Source of the DNA: Paenibacillaceae bacterium
GTDB lineage: Bacteria > Bacillota > Bacilli > Paenibacillales > NBRC-103111
NCBI GenBank assembly: GCA_029256185.1
Contig: JAQSYI010000039.1
Location: forward strand, 1-64,000
Length of the DNA: 64,000 bases
Direction: 5' to 3'
In this document: one piece after another, positions 60,695 through 64,000 of the stretch
Position numbering within the stretch: position 1 is the first letter of the stretch
Layout of the letters: every line of letters begins with the position of its first letter
Program-made: the position numbers and the translations under genes
Notes under the pieces: generated by a model
What the model was told of the DNA's origin: nothing
The model's database searches: none
The model's input: only the letters and a program-made list of their open reading frames with translations

Positions 60695-61270
60695 GTGATT
60701 TATGATCTGGTTAAGAAAAACCGCACTTACAGAAGGTTTTTTCAGCAAGAGCCGGTGACACAGGAGACTCTCACCGAATTGATTGAGTTGGCCAGGCTCT
60801 CATCCTGCGGAGCCAACATGCAGTCCCTCAAGTATATCTTGTCATGGGAGCCGGCCCGAAATGAGCTGATTTTTCCCCATCTTCGTTGGGCAGGGTATCT
60901 GAAGGAGTGGCATGGTCCGGAAGAAGGGGAGAAGCCCGCGGCGTATGTGATTATGCTGGGCGATAAGGAGATCAGCTCCAACCACTTCTGGGACCACGGG
61001 ATTGCCAGCCAGAGCATTCTGCTGGGGGCAGTGGAGAAGGGGCTTGGAGGCTGCATGTTCGGCTCCATTGACCGCCAGGGGTTGACCCGGGCGCTGGCCA
61101 TTCCTGAACGCTACGAGATTCTGATGGTGATTGCCCTGGGCAAGCCCAAGGAAACCGTGGTGATAGAAGAAATGGCCGATCCGGCCAATGTGAAGTATTG
61201 GAGAGACGGGCAAGGAGTCCATCATGTTCCCAAACGCAGGCTGGAGGAGCTTATCGTGACACTGGATTAA
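60695..61270 (+). CDS. Nitroreductase-family flavoprotein
   Basis: A 191-residue FMN oxidoreductase (KKNRTYRRFFQQEPV at the N terminus, LARLSSCGANMQSLKYI, GGCMFGSIDRQGL). The family reduces nitroaromatics, quinones or flavins; the physiological substrate is unknown. GTG start behind AGGAGG. It is 15 bases downstream of the Zur-like gene and probably cotranscribed. Confidence 0.9.
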   Translation: MIYDLVKKNRTYRRFFQQEPVTQETLTELIELARLSSCGANMQSLKYILSWEPARNELIFPHLRWAGYLKEWHGPEEGEKPAAYVIMLGDKEISSNHFWDHGIASQSILLGAVEKGLGGCMFGSIDRQGLTRALAIPERYEILMVIALGKPKETVVIEEMADPANVKYWRDGQGVHHVPKRRLEELIVTLD

Positions 61271-61674
61271 ATGGTCTGGAAGGGCAAGCGAAATGTGGGT
61301 TGCATTATTGCAGCACATATGCTATATTATGCAGATAACCTTTGTTCGTAGATTTTCTTTTGAATGCATAAATTCTCACTGGCGCGGTCTTCGGAGCCGC
61401 AAGGATGGAAGAGAGGCAGGGCTTTCGTTGTTTTTTGATTCATGAAGACGGGGCCGGAATGGTTGTTTCAACTAAAGATTTCAGTTAATGGTTCACCAAA
61501 TACGCGGATGCGGTTTATCATTGGTAGTTGAGTAAGGCATGCTATTGGAACAATTAGACAGGTTCATAACGCGAGAAGGTTAGATTACACCCTCCATTGC
61601 CGGAGGGTGTTTTGTCCATTCGGCAGGCAGTCCCGGACAGGTTCCGTCATGTGGCCTGCGCATGAAATAGGACT
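61271..61674. other. Intergenic region before fur
   Basis: About 400 bp without a credible gene on either strand. The only clear element is a terminator hairpin, ACACCCTCC/GGAGGGTGT at 61587-61610, followed by TTTTG; it is 317 bases after the nitroreductase stop, so the intervening 300 bases may be transcribed as a long 3' tail or a small RNA. Confidence 0.5.
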
Positions 61675-61721
61675 TTGCTTTTTGTGTCAACTGCTATATA
61701 ATATATTTAGAATAATTCTAA
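61675..61721 (+). promoter_or_regulatory. Promoter of fur with PerR-type box
   Basis: TTGCTT (61675-61680), 16 bases, TATAAT (61697-61702). Just downstream TTAGAATAATTCTAA (61707-61721) is a perfect palindrome differing from the PerR consensus TTATAATNATTATAA at two symmetric positions. B. subtilis fur is known to be PerR-repressed, which supports the reading. Confidence 0.8.
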
Positions 61722-61755
61722 ATATCAGCAATCCATTAAGGAGGTGCTGCAAAAC

Positions 61756-62235
61756 ATGACAATAGAAGAGCAAATCAAAAAAATCAACAGCAGTCTGGCA
61801 ACCAAGGGCTATAAGCTCACCGGGCAGCGGGACGCCACACTGCGGGTGCTTCTCGAGAATGAGAAGGATCATCTGAGCGCGGAGGAAATCTTTCTGCTGG
61901 TGCGCAAAAAGTTTCCGAAGATCGGCATCGCCACCGTTTACCGGGTGCTGGAGTTATTGACTGAGCTGCACATTGTGGAGAAGATGAACTTCGGCGACGG
62001 AGTGGTGCGGTATGATCTGCGCAGTGATGAGCATGAGCATATGCATCATCATATGATCTGTAACCAGTGCGGCGAGGTCAGAGAGATCAAGGAAGATTGG
62101 CTGCAGATGCTGGAGAAGCGTCTGGAGAAGGAATTCGGCTTTACGGTAACGGACCACCGGCTGGATTTTATCGGATCGTTTCATTCCTGCGACAGCCACT
62201 CGTGCAAGCATTCGGGCAAGGCGGCGGTCTCATGA
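61756..62235 (+). CDS. fur: Ferric uptake regulator Fur
   Basis: A 159-residue iron-responsive repressor. KGYKLTGQRDATLRVLLENE, HLSAEEIFLLV, ATVYRVLELLTEL and MNFGDGVVRYDLR match Fur of Bacillus segment by segment. The regulatory metal site HEHMHHHMIC and the zinc Cys pair CNQC are present; the second Cys pair is relaxed to CDSHSC. The ATG at 61756 has AAGGAGG upstream; the GTG at 61744 overlaps that site. It is the likely regulator of the flavodoxin promoter at 58049. Confidence 0.93.
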   Translation: MTIEEQIKKINSSLATKGYKLTGQRDATLRVLLENEKDHLSAEEIFLLVRKKFPKIGIATVYRVLELLTELHIVEKMNFGDGVVRYDLRSDEHEHMHHHMICNQCGEVREIKEDWLQMLEKRLEKEFGFTVTDHRLDFIGSFHSCDSHSCKHSGKAAVS

Positions 62236-62253
62236 GCATAGTTCAAGGCAATA

Positions 62254-62306
62254 ACACATCTTGCTCCGCGGGTCTTCAACAGGCTGCCGGAGCAGATGTG
62301 TTTTTT
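62254..62306 (+). terminator. Terminator of fur
   Basis: Arms ACACATCTTGCTCCG (62254-62268) and CGGAGCAGATGTGT (62288-62301) with one bulge, then TTTTTT. Confidence 0.88.
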
Positions 62307-62469
62307 ATGTATGATACCGCTATTGAGGAGGGGGTTACCCGCGAGTATACTTACTTACGAAATGGTAACTACTGTGCATGATATATTAGCTATGCTAAAA
62401 TTATAAAAGGATAACTATGACGGCAGGTCCGGCCTTTGCAAGCGGGGCCCGCCACAATGAGGTGAGGAT

Positions 62470-63624
62470 ATGCAATATAGAGAATTTGGCAATCTGGGCT
62501 TTGAGATATCCGCGTTTGGACTGGGCTGCATGCGCCTGCCTCTCCAAACCGTACCCAATCAGGCGAGCGATCCCTCAAAGATCAATGAACAAGAAGCTAT
62601 CGAACTGATTCGCTATGCCATAGACCACGGCGTTAATTACGTGGATACCGCCTATCCTTATCACGGGGGAAACAGTGAGCTGGTGGTGGCCAAGGCGTTG
62701 AAGGACGGCTACCGGGAGAAGGTGAAGCTTGCCACCAAGCTGCCGGTCTGGTTTGCCAACTCGTATGAGGATTTCGACAAGTATCTGGACGAGCAGCTGG
62801 CGAAGCTTGAAGTGGACTATATCGACTTCTATCTGCTGCATGCTCTGAACAAGAGTACATGGCCGAAGATCAAGGCGCTGGGAGTACTGGAATTCCTGGA
62901 TAAGGCGGTGGCTTCCGGCAAAATCAGGTATCCGTCCTTCTCATTTCATGATGAGCGTCCCTTGTTCAAGGAAATTGTCGATGCTTATGATTGGAAGATG
63001 TGCCAGATTCAGCTGAACATTCTGGATGAGGATTATCAAGCAGGCCTGGAGGGCATGCATTATGCCGCTGAGCGGGGAATTCCGGTGGTGATTATGGAGC
63101 CTCTCAAGGGGGGGAGCCTGGCCCGCAGCATTCCGCAGGATATTCAGGAGATATGGGGAGAGGCAGCTGTTTCCCGCAGTCCCGTAGATTGGGCGTTCCG
63201 CTGGCTGGGCAACTTTCCCGAGGTTAACGTGATGCTGAGCGGAGTCAATAATCTGGAGCAACTAAAGGATAATCTCCGTATCTTCGAAACGATTGTGCCC
63301 AATGAACTGAGCCAAGAAGAATTGAAGCTGGTTACCCGGGTAAAGGAGGCCTACAACAGCAAGATCAAGGTGGGCTGTACCCGCTGCAACTATTGTGTGC
63401 CCTGTCCGGCGGGAGTCGCGATTCCCGACGTATTCCTCCATTACAACAATGCGTCTATCTATAATGCGCTGGAGGAAAATAAATCAAATTACCAGAAGCT
63501 GGTCCGCGGCAACAAAGATGCCTCCCATTGTGTGGAGTGCGGCAGCTGCGAGGAGGCTTGTCCGCAAAGCATTCCTATCATTGAAAAGCTGGCAGAGGCC
63601 GATTTGGTGCTGGCAGGCCGCTAA
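62470..63624 (+). CDS. Aldo/keto reductase with C-terminal ferredoxin-type 4Fe-4S domain
   Basis: A 384-residue oxidoreductase. The aldo/keto reductase barrel (about 1-290) keeps Asp and Tyr of the catalytic tetrad in NYVDTAYPYHGG and LLHALNKS in place of the usual HxxR region. The C-terminal ferredoxin-like part has cysteines in GCTRCNYCVPCP and CVECGSCEEACP, enough for two clusters. This fusion is common in Firmicutes and anaerobes; the substrate is unknown. Start behind GAGGTGAGG. Confidence 0.92.
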   Translation: MQYREFGNLGFEISAFGLGCMRLPLQTVPNQASDPSKINEQEAIELIRYAIDHGVNYVDTAYPYHGGNSELVVAKALKDGYREKVKLATKLPVWFANSYEDFDKYLDEQLAKLEVDYIDFYLLHALNKSTWPKIKALGVLEFLDKAVASGKIRYPSFSFHDERPLFKEIVDAYDWKMCQIQLNILDEDYQAGLEGMHYAAERGIPVVIMEPLKGGSLARSIPQDIQEIWGEAAVSRSPVDWAFRWLGNFPEVNVMLSGVNNLEQLKDNLRIFETIVPNELSQEELKLVTRVKEAYNSKIKVGCTRCNYCVPCPAGVAIPDVFLHYNNASIYNALEENKSNYQKLVRGNKDASHCVECGSCEEACPQSIPIIEKLAEADLVLAGR

Positions 63625-63765
63625 AGAACTGGCATTTGGCGTTAGTTTAAAAGAAAATAATCAAAAAAAATGATTATTAGTGGCAGCTACTATATAATGG
63701 AATTATTATTAGAAACCTTTATGTATTGTTATCTGTCTAAAACCAAAAATTGGAGGCGAATGCCA

Positions 63766-64000
63766 ATGTTGAAAGCAACAGGTATTGTTAGGAAAGTCGA
63801 TGAGTTGGGCCGGGTTGTTCTCCCTGTTGAATTGCGCCGCACCATGGGGATTGAGGAAAAGGACGCCATAGAGATCTATGTGGACGAAGAAAGAATTATC
63901 TTGAAAAAATACGAGCCTGCCTGCATTTTCACCGGATCGGCGGAGGATCTGATCTATTTCCGCGGAAAGATGATCAGCAGGGCCTGTGCCGAAGAATTGG
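63766..64000 (+). CDS. abrB: AbrB-family transition-state regulator (partial, runs off the window)
   Basis: The first 78 codons are visible. The swapped-hairpin DNA-binding domain reads MLKATGIVRKVDELGRVVLP, then ELRRTMGIEEKDAIEIYVD, close to B. subtilis AbrB/Abh. AbrB represses post-exponential and sporulation genes. The ATG at 63766 has GGAGG 9 bases upstream; an ATG at 63760 is too close to it. SpoVT is less likely from the N-terminal sequence. The C-terminal part is outside the window. Confidence 0.9.
   Translation, partial: MLKATGIVRKVDELGRVVLPVELRRTMGIEEKDAIEIYVDEERIILKKYEPACIFTGSAEDLIYFRGKMISRACAEEL

Overview
The window looks like a chromosomal stretch of a spore-forming, low-to-moderate GC Firmicute of the Paenibacillaceae, most likely Paenibacillus or a close relative. 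The basis is strong AGGAGG-type ribosome binding sites with frequent TTG/GTG starts, a T-box riboswitch, a fused two-headed bacterial dynamin, a GerMN lipoprotein, an SLH surface protein, AbrB, Fur/Zur-type regulators with matching boxes, and glgBCDA. No rRNA, tRNA or CRISPR array was seen.

Layout. 1-561: tandem and inverted repeats with no convincing gene. 562-1930 (minus): proB behind a T-box leader. 2105-10640: the most unusual block, seven consecutive genes for an FHA protein with a zinc ribbon, a membrane PP2C phosphatase, a trypsin-like protease with a C-terminal FHA domain, a second PP2C, a VWA protein with a C-terminal FHA domain, an RDD-FHA membrane protein and a Ser/Thr kinase with an extracytoplasmic coiled coil. 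10663-14695: nitrilase-family hydrolase, a divergent LysR regulator and leuCD. 14899-19908: cell-envelope genes (amidase, GerMN lipoprotein, SLH protein). 20142-24937: nth, a small unknown gene and dynA. 25333-29029: heterodimeric ABC exporter. 29030-31119: repeat-rich DNA around a degenerate IS1595-like transposase. 31120-33898: GDSL hydrolase and an ABC-2 transporter. 33961-38449: parE-parC. 38440-42785: small regulators, two RNA-modification-type enzymes and a parvulin foldase. 42965-49208: glgB-glgC-glgD, a 600-bp repeat-filled gap, then glgA. 49295-52218: a phosphatase, an orphan KinB-like histidine kinase and a membrane protein. 52324-55358: molybdate genes modB, modA, a HTH-molybdate-type regulator and a Mop protein, but no modC. 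55614-57194: an MraY-type transferase and a DUF4395 protein. 57480-62235: iron, zinc and oxidative stress genes (dps, Fur-controlled flavodoxin and haem monooxygenase, a CobW GTPase divergent from a Zur-like repressor, a nitroreductase, and fur with a PerR-type box). 62470-64000: an aldo/keto reductase with iron-sulfur clusters and the start of abrB.

How the genes work together. The 2.1-10.6 kb block reads as one phospho-signalling assembly. One kinase writes phosphothreonine, two phosphatases erase it, and four FHA domains read it. In the protease and VWA proteins the predicted topology puts the sensing or effector domain outside the membrane and the FHA domain inside. It resembles the kinase/PP2C/VWA triads described near tellurite-resistance genes, but the FHA-tethered protease and RDD components are additions. 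The metal block at 58-62 kb shows three distinct operator types (Fur-like, Zur-like, PerR-like) in front of the genes expected to carry them.
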